Shown here: positions 19,466 to 29,641 of the stretch, piece after piece
Layout of the letters: every line of letters begins with the position of its first letter
Numbering within the stretch: the first letter of the stretch is position 1
DNA from: Sphingomonas sp. 35-24ZXX
GTDB taxonomy: Bacteria > Pseudomonadota > Alphaproteobacteria > Sphingomonadales > Sphingomonadaceae
DNA: 64,000 nucleotides
Assembly: GCF_000786215.1 (NCBI RefSeq)
Contig: NZ_JROG01000003.1
Location: 186,001 to 250,000 of the forward strand
Direction: 5' to 3'
The notes under the pieces: generated by a model
What the model was told of the DNA's origin: nothing
The model's database searches: none
The model's input: only the letters and a program-made list of their open reading frames with translations
Program-made: the position numbers and the translations under genes

Positions 19466-20365
19466 ATGACCGACACCGCAACATTCGACCAGATGCTCGC
19501 CAAGATCGAAACCGGGCAGGGCTTTATCGCCGCGCTCGACCAGAGCGGCGGCTCAACGCCCAAGGCGCTCAAGGGCTATGGTATCGAAGATGGCGCCTGG
19601 GCCGATGACGAGGAAATGTTCGCACTGATCCACGGCATGCGCAGCCGCATCGTGACCTCGCCCTGCTTCAATGGCGACAAGGTGATTGGCGCGATCCTGT
19701 TCGAGCGCACCATGGACGGCGAAGCCGGTGGCAAGAGTGTGCCCGCGCTGCTGTGGGAACGCGGCGTTGTCCCCTTCCTGAAGGTCGACAAGGGCCTGGA
19801 AGACGAGGCCGACGGCGTGCAGCTGATGAAGCCGATCGGCGGCCTGGGCGAATTGCTGGGTCGCGCCAAGGCGCTTGGCGTGTTCGGCACCAAGATGCGT
19901 TCGGTGATCAACTCGGCTTCGGAAACCGGCATTGCCGCCATCGTGAAGCAGCAGTTCGAGGTGGCCGGCGAAATCCTCGATCATGGGCTGATCCCGATCA
20001 TCGAGCCCGAAGTGAACATCAAGAGCGAGACCCGCGGGCAGTGCGACGAAATCCTGCTCGCTGAACTGAAGAAAGCGCTCGATGCGCTGCCCGAAGGCCG
20101 CCGCGTGATGCTCAAGCTGTCGCTGCCTGCCAAGGCCGGTCTGTTTGCCGATCTCGTCGCGCACCCTGCGTGCATCCGCGTCGTGGCGCTTTCGGGCGGT
20201 TTCAGCCGTGCCGAAGCCTGCGTCGAGCTCGCCAAGAACAGCGGGATCATCGCCAGCTTCTCGCGCGCGTTGCTCAACGATCTCAAGCACCAGATGAGCG
20301 ACGAGGAATTCGACGCCTCGCTGGGCGGCGCGATCGACGAAATCCATAGCGCTTCGGTCGCCTGA
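19466..20365 (+). CDS. fda: Class I fructose-bisphosphate aldolase
   Basis: 299 residues of the class I (Schiff-base) aldolase family, the bacterial short form. It has FIAALDQSGGSTPKALKGYG at the N-terminus, FLKVDKGL (a conserved active-site Lys), IPIIEPEVNIKS and the presumptive Schiff-base Lys in RVMLKLSLP, then VALSGGFSRAEAC, which binds phosphate. Cleaves fructose-1,6-bisphosphate without a metal. A class I enzyme in this position rather than class II is usual for sphingomonads. An AGGGAAG ribosome site lies 8 nt upstream; 55 nt separate it from pgk. Confidence 0.93.
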   Translation: MTDTATFDQMLAKIETGQGFIAALDQSGGSTPKALKGYGIEDGAWADDEEMFALIHGMRSRIVTSPCFNGDKVIGAILFERTMDGEAGGKSVPALLWERGVVPFLKVDKGLEDEADGVQLMKPIGGLGELLGRAKALGVFGTKMRSVINSASETGIAAIVKQQFEVAGEILDHGLIPIIEPEVNIKSETRGQCDEILLAELKKALDALPEGRRVMLKLSLPAKAGLFADLVAHPACIRVVALSGGFSRAEACVELAKNSGIIASFSRALLNDLKHQMSDEEFDASLGGAIDEIHSASVA

Positions 20366-20369
20366 TCCG

Positions 20370-21011
20370 ATGCTTGGCTGCCAGCTCTACCTGATCTCCC
20401 CGCTCGAAGTGGGCGGGGATTTCCCTGATCGGCTGCGTGCCGCGCTGGAGGCGGGGCCGGTGGCGGCGTTCCAGTTTCGCGTCAAGGATGTCGACCAGCA
20501 TGAGGCGGCCAGGCTTGCCGCGCCGCTGCTCGACATCTGCCGCGAGCATGACTGTGCGTTCATCGTCAACGACAGCATAGCGCTGGCCAAGCGCCTGGGC
20601 GCAGACGGCGTGCATCTGGGGCAGGGTGATGGCGATCCGCGCGAGGCACGCGAAGAGCTTGGCAAGGATGCGCAGATCGGCGTGACCTGCCACAACAGCC
20701 GCCATCTCGCGTTGGAAGCGGGCGAAATGGGCGCGGATTATGTGGCGTTTGGCGCGTTCTTCCCCAGCAGCACCAAGGACGCGAAATTCAAGGCCGATCC
20801 GGAGATTCTGGAATGGTGGTCATCGATGATGGAACCGCCCTGCGTCGCCATCGGCGGTATCACGGTCGAGAATGCAGCTTCGATCATTGCGACGGGGACC
20901 GATTTCATCGCGGTTTCGGGCGGTGTGTGGAACCACCCGGAGGGCCCCGCGTCAGCCGTGCGACAGTTCCTTGCGCTCATGGCTGACGGCCAGGGCGCAG
21001 ACGCGGGCTGA
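20370..21011 (+). CDS. thiE: Thiamine-phosphate synthase
   Basis: 213 residues, TIM-barrel enzyme coupling hydroxymethylpyrimidine diphosphate to the thiazole phosphate. Conserved pieces: FQFRVKDVD (the usual QxRxK), FIVNDSIALAKRLGADGVHL (D for the metal), GVTCHN-type segment, DYVAFGAFFPSSTK and the phosphate loop AIGGITVENAA. It starts 4 nt after the aldolase stop, so it is read with the carbon block; the ThDP made is the cofactor of the transketolase and E1 enzymes nearby. No TPP riboswitch can fit in front of it. Confidence 0.92.
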   Translation: MLGCQLYLISPLEVGGDFPDRLRAALEAGPVAAFQFRVKDVDQHEAARLAAPLLDICREHDCAFIVNDSIALAKRLGADGVHLGQGDGDPREAREELGKDAQIGVTCHNSRHLALEAGEMGADYVAFGAFFPSSTKDAKFKADPEILEWWSSMMEPPCVAIGGITVENAASIIATGTDFIAVSGGVWNHPEGPASAVRQFLALMADGQGADAG

Positions 21012-21164
21012 GCTTTCCAGCCGGGCAAGATAGCTGACGAAATCGGCTTCAAAGGCTTCGACATCGGGTATGGCATCGCCGCGGCCCGCATGGGCGGAGG
21101 CGATCTCGTTACGGGCGCGGCCGAAAATTCCGGCGGCGGGCGTCTTGATGCTGAACAATGGCAT
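20952..21164 (-). CDS. Short hypothetical protein, convergent with thiE
   Basis: 70 residues (MPLFSIKTPAAGIFGRARNE...) overlapping the 3' end of thiE by 60 nt on the opposite strand. The N-terminus is moderately hydrophobic, the rest is helical and acidic. Start at the ATG at 21164; an in-frame ATG 15 nt upstream exists. Codon third positions look coding in the non-overlapping half. No family recognised; a small cytoplasmic protein or a spurious frame are both possible. Confidence 0.4.
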   Translation of the reverse strand: MPLFSIKTPAAGIFGRARNEIASAHAGRGDAIPDVEAFEADFVSYLARLESSARVCALAVSHERKELSHG

Positions 21165-21416
21165 GGCGGTCTGATCCAATCCCCGGCTGCCTCATAGCAG
21201 TTTTTGGGGTGTTTTTAACCTACAATCTTCAGACTCTGGCATATAGGAAGAAAGCGTCACGCAGCGCGGACGTCGACCAGCGATCGAAATCGGTCGATCG
21301 ATGCCATCTGTGCCATGCCCGCGATCGGACTGCCGGGTCCAAAGCTCTTGCCATGCCCGCGCCTTGCGCCTAGAGGGCCTCACCATTCCCTGAAATCCAT
21401 TGGAAACGAGCCTCGC

Positions 21417-21980
21417 ATGAAGATCAGCGGTGTCGATATTCGCCCCGGCAACATTCTGGAACATGAAGGTGGCATCTGGAAGGTTGCCAAGATCCAGCAC
21501 ACCCAGCCCGGCAAGGGCGGCGCGTTCATGCAGGTCGAGATGAAAAATCTCGAAGATGGCCGCAAGACCAACATCCGCTATCGCAGCGCCGATACGGTGG
21601 AGAAGGTCCGTCTGGACACCAAGGACTTCCAGTTCCTGTTCGCCGATGGCGACGACTATGTGTTCATGGACCAGGAAACCTACGACCAGATCACCATTGC
21701 CGCCAAGCTGCTGGGTGACGAGGCTGCCTTCCTGCAGGACGGCATGCAGGTGACGCTCGAAATGTACGACGAGCGCCCGATTTCGGTGCAGCTGCCGGAC
21801 CAGATCGAAGCGACGATCGTCGAGGCCGATGCCGTGGTGAAGGGCCAGACCGCCTCGTCGAGCTACAAGCCTGCGATCCTCGACAATGGCGTGCGCGTCA
21901 TGGTTCCGCCGCACATCAGCAGCGGCACGCGGATCGTCGTCGATGTTTACGCCAAGGAATATGTCCGCAAGGCGGATTGA
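21417..21980 (+). CDS. efp: Translation elongation factor P
   Basis: 187 residues. EF-P rescues ribosomes stalled at polyproline stretches. Three-domain beta-barrel layout: domain I (KOW-like) with the tip loop TQPGKGGAF, where K33 corresponds to E. coli K34, the site that may be modified; domains II/III contain the signature [11 protein letters not shown] and the C-terminal [16 protein letters not shown]. The ATG at 21417 is the proper start; upstream in-frame residues are not protein-like. In the 237 nt before it I see no clear promoter or second gene. Confidence 0.96.
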   Translation: MKISGVDIRPGNILEHEGGIWKVAKIQHTQPGKGGAFMQVEMKNLEDGRKTNIRYRSADTVEKVRLDTKDFQFLFADGDDYVFMDQETYDQITIAAKLLGDEAAFLQDGMQVTLEMYDERPISVQLPDQIEATIVEADAVVKGQTASSSYKPAILDNGVRVMVPPHISSGTRIVVDVYAKEYVRKAD

Positions 21981-21995
21981 TCGGACCCTATCGTT

Positions 21996-22814
21996 ATGCC
22001 CGCCATCTCAGCCATCATCCGTGTCATGGAAAGCGCCGCGCGCAAGGCCGGAGGCCGTCTGCGCCGCGACTTTGGCGAGGTGGAGCATCTCCAGGTCTCC
22101 AAGAAGGGCCCGGCGGACTTCGTCTCCAAGGCCGATCAGCGTGCCGAGCGCATCCTGTATGACGAGCTTTCCAAGGCGCGTCCCGGCTGGGGTTTCCTGC
22201 TCGAAGAAGGCGGCGACATTCCCGCCGAACCCGGCAAGCCGCGCTTTGTCATCGATCCGCTGGACGGCACCAGCAACTTTCTGCACGGCATTCCGCACTT
22301 CGCGATCTCGATTGCGGTGCAGGAGCCTTCGCTCGATGGCAAGGGCTGGGGCGATATCAGCGCCGCGCTGATCTATCAGCCGGTGACCGATGAAAGCTAC
22401 TGGGCCGAAAAGTCGCGCGGTGCGTGGCTGCACGACCGCCGCTTGCGCGTTTCGGGCCGCCGCAACCTGTCGGAAGCGCTGATCGCCACCGGCATTCCTT
22501 TTCTGGGTCATGGCGACATGGCGGAATGGACTCGCATCTTCGGCGCGATCGCGCCCGAAGTTGCGGGCATCCGCCGCTTTGGTGCAGCTTCGCTCGATAT
22601 GGCATGGCTCGCTGCCGGCAAGTTCGACGGCTTCTGGGAAAGCGGCCTCAAGCCGTGGGATGTGGCCGCCGGCATTCTGCTGGTGCGCGAAGCCGGCGGG
22701 TTCGTCACCGATTATCGGGGTGGCAGCCAGCCGATCGAGCGCCAGCAGGTCATCGCCGGCAACGATGCGCTGCACTCGCGTCTGCACAAGCTGCTGGTCG
22801 GCGCGCTGCGCTGA
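21996..22814 (+). CDS. suhB: Inositol monophosphatase family protein (SuhB-like)
   Basis: 272 residues. Metal-dependent phosphatase fold: first metal site in LLEEGGDIPA (Glu in the usual EExG motif), core motif VIDPLDGTSNFLHGIPHFAI (residues ~85-104) and C-terminal SGLKPWDVAAGILLVREAGG with the third metal Asp. Likely dephosphorylates inositol or related sugar phosphates; SuhB members also assist ribosome assembly and antitermination. It lies 15 nt after efp and is probably cotranscribed, a pairing seen in many alphaproteobacteria. Confidence 0.92.
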   Translation: MPAISAIIRVMESAARKAGGRLRRDFGEVEHLQVSKKGPADFVSKADQRAERILYDELSKARPGWGFLLEEGGDIPAEPGKPRFVIDPLDGTSNFLHGIPHFAISIAVQEPSLDGKGWGDISAALIYQPVTDESYWAEKSRGAWLHDRRLRVSGRRNLSEALIATGIPFLGHGDMAEWTRIFGAIAPEVAGIRRFGAASLDMAWLAAGKFDGFWESGLKPWDVAAGILLVREAGGFVTDYRGGSQPIERQQVIAGNDALHSRLHKLLVGALR

Positions 22815-22851
22815 CCCCCTGTGCTGCGTATTGGCGCGGCATTGTCCGGGC

Positions 22852-23331
22852 TCACTCGGTCACATAGCGCCGATACTGCTGCATCTGGTCGAGCCAGACG
22901 CTGAGGTTCTCGTTGAACACCGCCTGCGGTACGCCGCCCTTGTCAGTATCGACATCCATCACCAGCACCGGATCGTTCTCGTTGTCGCGATAGGCCCGCA
23001 CGAAGCGCTTGGTCGCGTTCCATTCGTTCAGCTTGTCGAGGCTGAAGCCCTTGCGATCGTTGAATCCGAAATAGAACTGCACCGTGGCGCAATTGGTCTT
23101 GTCGTCGTCGCAGTTCATCAGCGCGACCAGAAACGGCATGTCGTCAAAGGCGCTGCGGATATACGGATTGCCATCGCCCTGCTTGAGCTCGCTTGGCAGG
23201 CCGCGCGCCTGCAGGACGGCTGCGATGGTATCGGGCCGCGCGGCGGAGACGTTCTGGGCGTGAGCGGGAAGGGCGGTGAGGCCTGCCACAAGCGCTGCGA
23301 TGCCGATGATGTGCGACTTGATTGCTGACAT
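22852..23331 (-). CDS. Exported YbjN-domain protein
   Basis: 159 residues with a signal peptide (cleavage after ALPAHA, about residue 25). The mature part resembles the YbjN (putative sensory regulator) fold: MNCDDDKTNCATVQFYFGF, LDKLNEWNATKRFVRAYRD and a QYRRYV end; YbjN proteins are chaperone-like or regulatory in E. coli, while the exported type has no known role. The ATG at 23331 has an AGAGGGA ribosome site; the longer upstream frame is not used. Two Cys in NCDDDKTNC could form a disulfide in the periplasm. Divergent from nuoA. Confidence 0.8.
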   Translation of the reverse strand: MSAIKSHIIGIAALVAGLTALPAHAQNVSAARPDTIAAVLQARGLPSELKQGDGNPYIRSAFDDMPFLVALMNCDDDKTNCATVQFYFGFNDRKGFSLDKLNEWNATKRFVRAYRDNENDPVLVMDVDTDKGGVPQAVFNENLSVWLDQMQQYRRYVTE

Positions 23332-23400
23332 AATCCCTCTGTCCCTCCTGGCCCTGGTGTGATCTTCGCGTTGCTGCTGCGCTAACCCGATGGCCTGCGT

Positions 23401-23427
23401 CAAATTGTGCCCAAAAGCACAGATTTG
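23401..23427. promoter_or_regulatory. Imperfect palindrome between the YbjN-like gene and nuoA
   Basis: CAAATTGTGC-CCAAAA-GCACAGATTTG, two arms matching with a single bulged base, centred in the 220-nt divergent gap. Its size and position suit an operator affecting one or both genes; no known regulator consensus was recognised. Confidence 0.35.
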
Positions 23428-23487
23428 CGCAACTTTTTGTGTCTTTGAGAATGCGTTGCATTGCCGCAAAAAAGGGGGCGTTGCGGC

Positions 23488-23516
23488 TTGCGATAGCGTG
23501 TGGGCTGGCCTAAAGA
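23488..23516 (+). promoter_or_regulatory. Candidate nuo operon promoter
   Basis: TTGCGA (23488-23493), a 17-bp spacer and TAAAGA (23511-23516), about 35 nt upstream of nuoA. Moderately matched to sigma-70 and the best placed pair seen in the gap. Confidence 0.4.
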
Positions 23517-23551
23517 CCGCTCCAAGCAACACGCACAAGCGGGATACGCAC

Positions 23552-23917
23552 ATGGCCGAATATCTGCCGATTTTGCTGTTCCTTGCGGTCGCACTGCTCC
23601 TGTCGGTGGCATTTGTCTTCCTGCCGATCGGGGTGTCGCGGCTCACCGGAGCACACAAACCCACCGTCGCCAAGCTGAGCGAATATGAATGCGGCTTTCC
23701 CGCGTTCGAGGATTCGCGCAGCCAGTTCGACGTGCGGTTCTACCTCGTGGCCATTTTGTTCATCATCTTCGATCTGGAAGCCGCGTTCCTGTTCCCCTGG
23801 GCAGTATCGCTGGAGCAGATCGGCTGGGCGGGCTGGGCAACAATGATGGTGTTCCTGTTCGAACTGATCATCGGCCTGGTCTACGCATGGAAAGTGGGAG
23901 CGCTCGATTGGGAGTAG
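23552..23917 (+). CDS. nuoA: NADH-quinone oxidoreductase subunit A
   Basis: 121 residues with three transmembrane helices. Family signatures [20 protein letters not shown] (the conserved ECG loop at the quinone-channel entrance) and [20 protein letters not shown] are intact. It helps clamp the membrane arm of complex I to the peripheral arm. First gene of the nuo operon; its 3' end overlaps nuoB by 10 nt. Confidence 0.97.
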   Translation: MAEYLPILLFLAVALLLSVAFVFLPIGVSRLTGAHKPTVAKLSEYECGFPAFEDSRSQFDVRFYLVAILFIIFDLEAAFLFPWAVSLEQIGWAGWATMMVFLFELIIGLVYAWKVGALDWE

Positions 23918-24483
23918 AATCTAACCCCGCCGCAGGCCTTGCAACGTCGCCTGCCGGAGCCCTCGTGCCCGGCACGGGAACGCTGCCGGATGTCGGCTTT
24001 CTCAACGACATCAACGCGGAAGTCGCCGACAAGGGCTTTCTGGTCACCTCGACCGAAGAGCTGTTCCAATGGGCGCGCACCGGTTCGTTGTGGTGGATGA
24101 CCTTTGGCCTGGCCTGCTGTGCGGTCGAGATGATCCACGTCAGCATGCCACGCTATGACATGGAGCGCTTCGGCGTTGCGCCGCGCGCTTCGCCGCGCCA
24201 GTCGGACGTGATGATCGTCGCAGGCACGCTGTGCAATAAGATGGCCCCGGCGCTTCGCCGCGTCTATGACCAGATGTCCGAACCGAAATATGTGATTTCG
24301 ATGGGCAGCTGCGCCAATGGCGGTGGCTATTATCATTACAGCTATTCGGTGGTGCGCGGTTGCGACCGCATCGTTCCGGTGGACATCTATGTCCCCGGAT
24401 GCCCGCCGACCGCCGAGGCTCTGCTCTACGGCGTGATGCAGTTGCAGCGCAAGATCCGCCGGGTCGGCACGATCGAGCGCTAA
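23908..24483 (+). CDS. nuoB: NADH-quinone oxidoreductase subunit B
   Basis: 191 residues, carrier of the terminal 4Fe-4S cluster N2. The ligands are visible: tandem Cys in [10 protein letters not shown], Cys in MGSCANGGG and Cys in [10 protein letters not shown]. No ATG fits without a long overlap; the TTG at 23908 has a GGGAG site 7 nt upstream and overlaps nuoA by 10 nt, so it is the preferred start, with ATG 23887 as alternative. Confidence 0.96.
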   Translation: MGVESNPAAGLATSPAGALVPGTGTLPDVGFLNDINAEVADKGFLVTSTEELFQWARTGSLWWMTFGLACCAVEMIHVSMPRYDMERFGVAPRASPRQSDVMIVAGTLCNKMAPALRRVYDQMSEPKYVISMGSCANGGGYYHYSYSVVRGCDRIVPVDIYVPGCPPTAEALLYGVMQLQRKIRRVGTIER

Positions 24484-24535
24484 ACGAAGTGAAGTGAAGG
24501 CTTGGCTGTGGAGGCTGGCCGGTTAAGGGACGCAC

Positions 24536-25300
24536 ATGGGACATTCGGCACCACGTTATGCCGTTCTTGATGGCCTGGGCGACGCTGTCGCCGCGACGCT
24601 GGGCGACCGGCTGCTGGCCACGCGCTTCGCGCAGGGCGAATATTGCTTCACTGTCCGCCGCGAGGCGGTGGCAGAGGCGCTCGACCTGCTGCGCGACCGG
24701 CATGACTATCAGCAACTCATGGAAATGGCCGGGGTCGACTATCCCGATCGCGCAGAGCGGTTCGAGGTCGTCTATTGCCTGCTGAGCCTGACCAGGAATC
24801 ACCGCATTCGCGTGGCCTGCGCCACGGATGAGGCCACTCCGGTCCCGACCGTGACTCACATCTGGCCGGTGGCCGGCTGGCTCGAGCGCGAAGTGTACGA
24901 CATGTACGGCGTGATTTTTGCCGGAAACCCGGACCTTCGCCGCATTCTCACCGACTATGGCTTCCGCGGCCATCCCTTCCGCAAGGATTTCCCGCTCACC
25001 GGCTATAGCGAGATGCGCTATTCCGAGGAGCAGGGCCGGGTGGTGTACGAGCCGGTGAAGCTCGCACAGGACTTCCGCAACTTCGATTTCACCTCGCCCT
25101 GGGAAGGCGCGGATTACGTTCTGCCGGGCGACGAGAAATCGCTGGGCGGGCCGCCGCATGCCGATATTCCCAAGACGACCGAAAAGCCGTCTGACACTGG
25201 GGCAGGCAAGGATGCCAACAAGGAGGCGGCCAAGACCAGCCCCGAGGCTCCGGCTGAAAAGCCTGCCGACAAGGCTGATAACAAGGGGGGCAAGGCATGA
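24536..25300 (+). CDS. nuoC: NADH-quinone oxidoreductase subunit C, with long charged tail
   Basis: 254 residues. The first ~200 are a normal 30-kDa subunit: YDLLSLT-like [18 protein letters not shown], the segment [19 protein letters not shown] and [13 protein letters not shown], ending [17 protein letters not shown]. After that a ~50-residue Lys/Ala/Glu/Pro-rich tail ([10 protein letters not shown]..., [20 protein letters not shown]) with no predicted fold is appended, probably exposed on the peripheral arm. AAGGGA ribosome site 5 nt upstream; overlaps nuoD by 4 nt. Confidence 0.95.
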   Translation: MGHSAPRYAVLDGLGDAVAATLGDRLLATRFAQGEYCFTVRREAVAEALDLLRDRHDYQQLMEMAGVDYPDRAERFEVVYCLLSLTRNHRIRVACATDEATPVPTVTHIWPVAGWLEREVYDMYGVIFAGNPDLRRILTDYGFRGHPFRKDFPLTGYSEMRYSEEQGRVVYEPVKLAQDFRNFDFTSPWEGADYVLPGDEKSLGGPPHADIPKTTEKPSDTGAGKDANKEAAKTSPEAPAEKPADKADNKGGKA

Positions 25301-26535
25301 CCGCCGACGCACTTCACGACATGACCGCCAGCGATCTGGTCGAACAGGATTCGACCTCGGGCGATCTGGAAATCCAGAACTACACGATCAACTTCGGGCC
25401 CCAGCACCCGGCAGCGCATGGCGTGCTGCGCATGGTGATGGAACTCGACGGTGAAATCGTCGAGCGGATCGACTGCCACGTCGGGCTGCTCCACCGCGGC
25501 ACCGAAAAGCTGATCGAGTACAAGACGTACCTGCAGGCACTGCCGTATTTCGACCGGCTCGATTACTGCTCGCCGCTGGCGATGGAATACAGCTATGTGC
25601 TGGCGATCGAGAAGCTGCTGAACCTCGAGGTTCCGCTGCGTGCGCAGTATCTGCGCGTGCTGTTCGCGGAGCTGACCCGCATCTGCAACCACATGCTGAA
25701 CCTGGGTGCGCATGTGATGGACGTCGGCGCGATGACGCCGAACCTGTGGCTGTTCGAGATTCGCGAAGATTGCCTCAACTTCTTCGAGCGTGCCTCGGGT
25801 GCGCGCATGCACAGCGCGTGGTTCCGTCCCGGCGGCGTGCATCAGGACGTGCCGCTCAAGCTGCTGACCGACCTGGCCGACTGGCTCGATACGTTCCCCA
25901 AGCTGTTCGAAGACGCGATGAGCCTGGTGGTCGACAACCGCATTTTCAAGCAGCGCAATGTCGATATCGCCATTGTCTCGAAGGACGATGCAGTACGCTG
26001 GGGCTTTTCCGGCCCGATGATCCGGGGCAGCGGCATCCCCTGGGATCTGCGCAAGTCGCAGCCTTATGATGTCTATGACCGGATGGAATTCGACGTTCCC
26101 GTCGGCACCCGCGGCGATTGCTACGATCGCTTCATGGTGCGCGTCGAGGAAGTGCGTCAGTCCGCCCGCATCATGCGCCAGTGCCTGAACGAGATGCCCG
26201 AAGGACCGATCGCGTCGGCCGACCGCAAGATCGTGCCGCCCAAGCGCGGTGAGATGAAGCAGTCGATGGAAGCGCTGATCCATCACTTCAAGCTCTACAC
26301 CGAAGGCTTCCACGTTCCGGCTGGCGAAGTCTATGTCGCCACCGAAAGCCCCAAGGGCGAGTTCGGCGTCTATCTGGTCGCAGACGGCACCAACAAGCCG
26401 TACCGCTGCAAGATCCGCCCGACCGCGTTCTCGCACCTGCAGGCGATGGATTTCATGTCGCGCGGCCACATGCTGTCCGACGCGACCGCCATCCTCGGGG
26501 CAATCGACGTGGTGTTCGGGGAGTGCGACCGGTGA
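25297..26535 (+). CDS. nuoD: NADH-quinone oxidoreductase subunit D
   Basis: 412 residues, the 49-kDa subunit forming most of the quinone pocket with NuoB. Conserved segments: [20 protein letters not shown] (quinone-contacting loop with the key His), [27 protein letters not shown] (the quinone-contacting Tyr region), [14 protein letters not shown] and the C-terminal DVVFGECDR. Coupled to nuoC by ATGA and to the next gene by GTGA. Confidence 0.97.
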   Translation: MTADALHDMTASDLVEQDSTSGDLEIQNYTINFGPQHPAAHGVLRMVMELDGEIVERIDCHVGLLHRGTEKLIEYKTYLQALPYFDRLDYCSPLAMEYSYVLAIEKLLNLEVPLRAQYLRVLFAELTRICNHMLNLGAHVMDVGAMTPNLWLFEIREDCLNFFERASGARMHSAWFRPGGVHQDVPLKLLTDLADWLDTFPKLFEDAMSLVVDNRIFKQRNVDIAIVSKDDAVRWGFSGPMIRGSGIPWDLRKSQPYDVYDRMEFDVPVGTRGDCYDRFMVRVEEVRQSARIMRQCLNEMPEGPIASADRKIVPPKRGEMKQSMEALIHHFKLYTEGFHVPAGEVYVATESPKGEFGVYLVADGTNKPYRCKIRPTAFSHLQAMDFMSRGHMLSDATAILGAIDVVFGECDR

Positions 26536-26867
26536 GCGTGCACCTCTCCGTCGCCGAAGCGATGATTGCGCATTACAACGCGCAGGATGCGGACGCGTAT
26601 GTCGCGCTGATGACCGACGATGCCTGCGAAGCGGGCTATCGCGGCGTGGTGCTGCGCGAGGGCAGGGAAGGCGTGCGCGCCGGACTGAAGGCGATGTTCG
26701 CGGAATTCCCTCAGAATCGCGCCGACATCCTTTCGGGTCATGTGTTGGGCGACAAGGTCGTGCTGCACGAGAAGGTTTCGCGCTCGCCGGACGCCGAACC
26801 GTTCGAAGTGATGTCGATTTACAGTTTTGAAGGCGACAAGGTGTCGCGCGTGGAGTTTATCCGCTGA
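26532..26867 (+). CDS. NTF2-like (SnoaL-type) protein inside the nuo operon
   Basis: 111 residues from a GTG overlapping the nuoD stop (GTGA); the following gene overlaps its stop by one base, so it is translationally locked into the operon. The pattern [37 protein letters not shown] and VSRVEFIR is that of the NTF2/SnoaL alpha+beta-cone fold, which forms small ligand pockets or acts as a steroid-isomerase-like enzyme. No signal peptide. It is not a complex I subunit; a role as assembly factor or accessory protein is inferred only from location. Confidence 0.75.
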   Translation: MSVHLSVAEAMIAHYNAQDADAYVALMTDDACEAGYRGVVLREGREGVRAGLKAMFAEFPQNRADILSGHVLGDKVVLHEKVSRSPDAEPFEVMSIYSFEGDKVSRVEFIR

Positions 26868-27535
26868 TGGCTGATGCAGCCCCCATTCCCGACGAAACCG
26901 AAACCCGCGCCCGCTGGGGTGCCTTCGTGTTCACCGACGACAATCTCGCCAAGGCGAAGACGATCATCGCGCGCTATCCCGAAGGGCGTCAGCGCAGCGC
27001 GGTGATGCCGCTGCTCGATCTCGCGCAGCGCCAGGTGGGCGCGGAAACGCAGACCCAGGGCTGGCTGCCGGTTCCGGTGATCGAATATGTCGCTGTGATG
27101 CTCGATATGCCCTATATCCGGGCTTACGAGGTCGCGAGCTTCTACACGATGTACAATCTCGCGCCGGTGGGCCGCTTCCATGTTCAGGTCTGCGGCACCA
27201 CGCCGTGCCTGCTGCGCGGCAGCGACAATGTCATGGCGGCCTGCGCCAACAAGGGCCTCGTCAAGGGCAAGACCACGCCCGATGGCCTGTTCACGCTGAC
27301 CGAGGTCGAGTGCATGGGCAACTGTGCCAGCGCACCGATGGTTCAGATCAACGACGACAATTTCGAAGATCTGGATTACGACAGCACGACGCGCATTCTG
27401 GAAGCGCTGGCGGCGGGCGAGAGCCCCAAGCCGGGGACGCAGATCCCGGGACGTCACACCAGCGAGCCCGAGGGCGGGCCGACCACGCTCAAGGCGATGG
27501 TCGATGCCAACCACGATTATCGCGGGGAATGGTGA
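26867..27535 (+). CDS. nuoE: NADH-quinone oxidoreductase subunit E
   Basis: 222 residues, thioredoxin-like 24-kDa subunit holding the 2Fe-2S cluster N1a. Ligand Cys: C-x4-C in VCGTTPCLLRG and C-x3-C in VECMGNCASAP. The N-terminal helical part includes AVMPLLDLAQRQ and the core VASFYTMYNLAPVGRFHVQV. The last ~40 residues are a Gly/Pro-rich tail. The ATG shares a base with the preceding TGA; it is followed by an overlapping small membrane gene rather than directly by nuoF. Confidence 0.96.
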   Translation: MADAAPIPDETETRARWGAFVFTDDNLAKAKTIIARYPEGRQRSAVMPLLDLAQRQVGAETQTQGWLPVPVIEYVAVMLDMPYIRAYEVASFYTMYNLAPVGRFHVQVCGTTPCLLRGSDNVMAACANKGLVKGKTTPDGLFTLTEVECMGNCASAPMVQINDDNFEDLDYDSTTRILEALAAGESPKPGTQIPGRHTSEPEGGPTTLKAMVDANHDYRGEW

Positions 27536-27701
27536 TGAATGCGCCAGTCCGCAAAGGTGTGCCCATCATCGGCATCATCTTTCTGGCGCTGGCGGTGTTC
27601 AAGTTTGTTAATGGGGATGGCTGGGTTGTCTGGGCTATCCTCGGCTTTTTGTTCGGCGGTTTCGGCATTTTCAGCCGGGACCGATCGGGAGGAAACAGGT
27701 C

Positions 27702-27705
<4 letters not shown>
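27535..27705 (+). CDS. 56-residue membrane protein between nuoE and nuoF
   Basis: Starts at an ATG overlapping the nuoE stop (TGATG) and ends overlapping the GTG start of nuoF by 4 nt. The sequence has a basic N-terminus (NAPVRKG), two hydrophobic spans (about residues 10-25 and 31-47, the second Gly/Phe rich, [10 protein letters not shown]) and a charged tail. It is too short for a known complex I subunit. Coding is supported by the tight two-sided coupling. Function unknown. Confidence 0.65.
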
Positions 27706-28999
<1,294 letters not shown>

Positions 29000-29003
<4 letters not shown>

Positions 29004-29635
29004 GGACGATTGCCAAGACGACTCTGGCCGCAATGGCCATGGTATCGATGACCGCTCCGGCCCTGGCGTCAGGCGCCGGCTGGTGGAATGTCCCCGACGA
29101 TGCGATCAAGGCGTCGCTCAAGCGCATGTCTGTTGGCGGCGCAGACCGGATGCGGGCGTTCGCGCTGTGCTCGGTCAAGCGCAACACCAAGATTGTCGAA
29201 GCTTTGCTCGATACGCGCCAGGAGAGCCTGGAAGAGCGCGCGGCTTCGCGTCGTCTGACGCAGGCGAGCTTCGATTGCATGCCGTCCGGCGATTTCACGC
29301 TCGGCGGCCTGTCGGTGCGTGGCAGCCTGGCCGAAGCGATGTTCTGGACGAACTACTCAGCAGCGAATGTCGAAGCTCTGGCCGTGCGCTCCGATGAAGC
29401 GGGCGAGAAGGAACGTTTCGCCGATTGCGCCGCCGATGGCAGCCTGGAAGAGGTCCGCACGCTGATCGGCACCGCACCCAAGAGCAGCGATGAAGGTGCC
29501 GCCCTGTCGGCCCTGATGCCCCGCCTGCGCGAGTGCATTGCCAAGACCAGCTTCAGCTCGATGGACAATGCGTCCGCGCGCTCGCTGATGGCCGAAGCGC
29601 TGTACCGCGCCGCCAAGCGCGCCAAGGCGGGCTGA
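29000..29635 (+). CDS. Exported C-x35-C repeat protein 1 (nuo operon)
   Basis: 211 residues with a signal peptide ([20 protein letters not shown], cleaved after ALA near residue 23), so periplasmic, unlike its neighbours. The mature protein is two copies of a ~85-residue helical unit, each with two Cys exactly 35 residues apart (ALC...DCM, then ADC...REC) and an RGSLAEAMF / [11 protein letters not shown] helix after the second Cys. It shares this with the next gene, so the pair arose by duplication. The Cys pairs may form disulfides. Starts within the nuoF stop (ATGA). No known family recognised. Confidence 0.75.
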
Positions 29636-29641
29636 GGCATC

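Noticed and set aside
20340-20370. TPP riboswitch in front of thiE
   Set aside because: Only 4 nt separate fba from thiE; there is no room and no thi-box.
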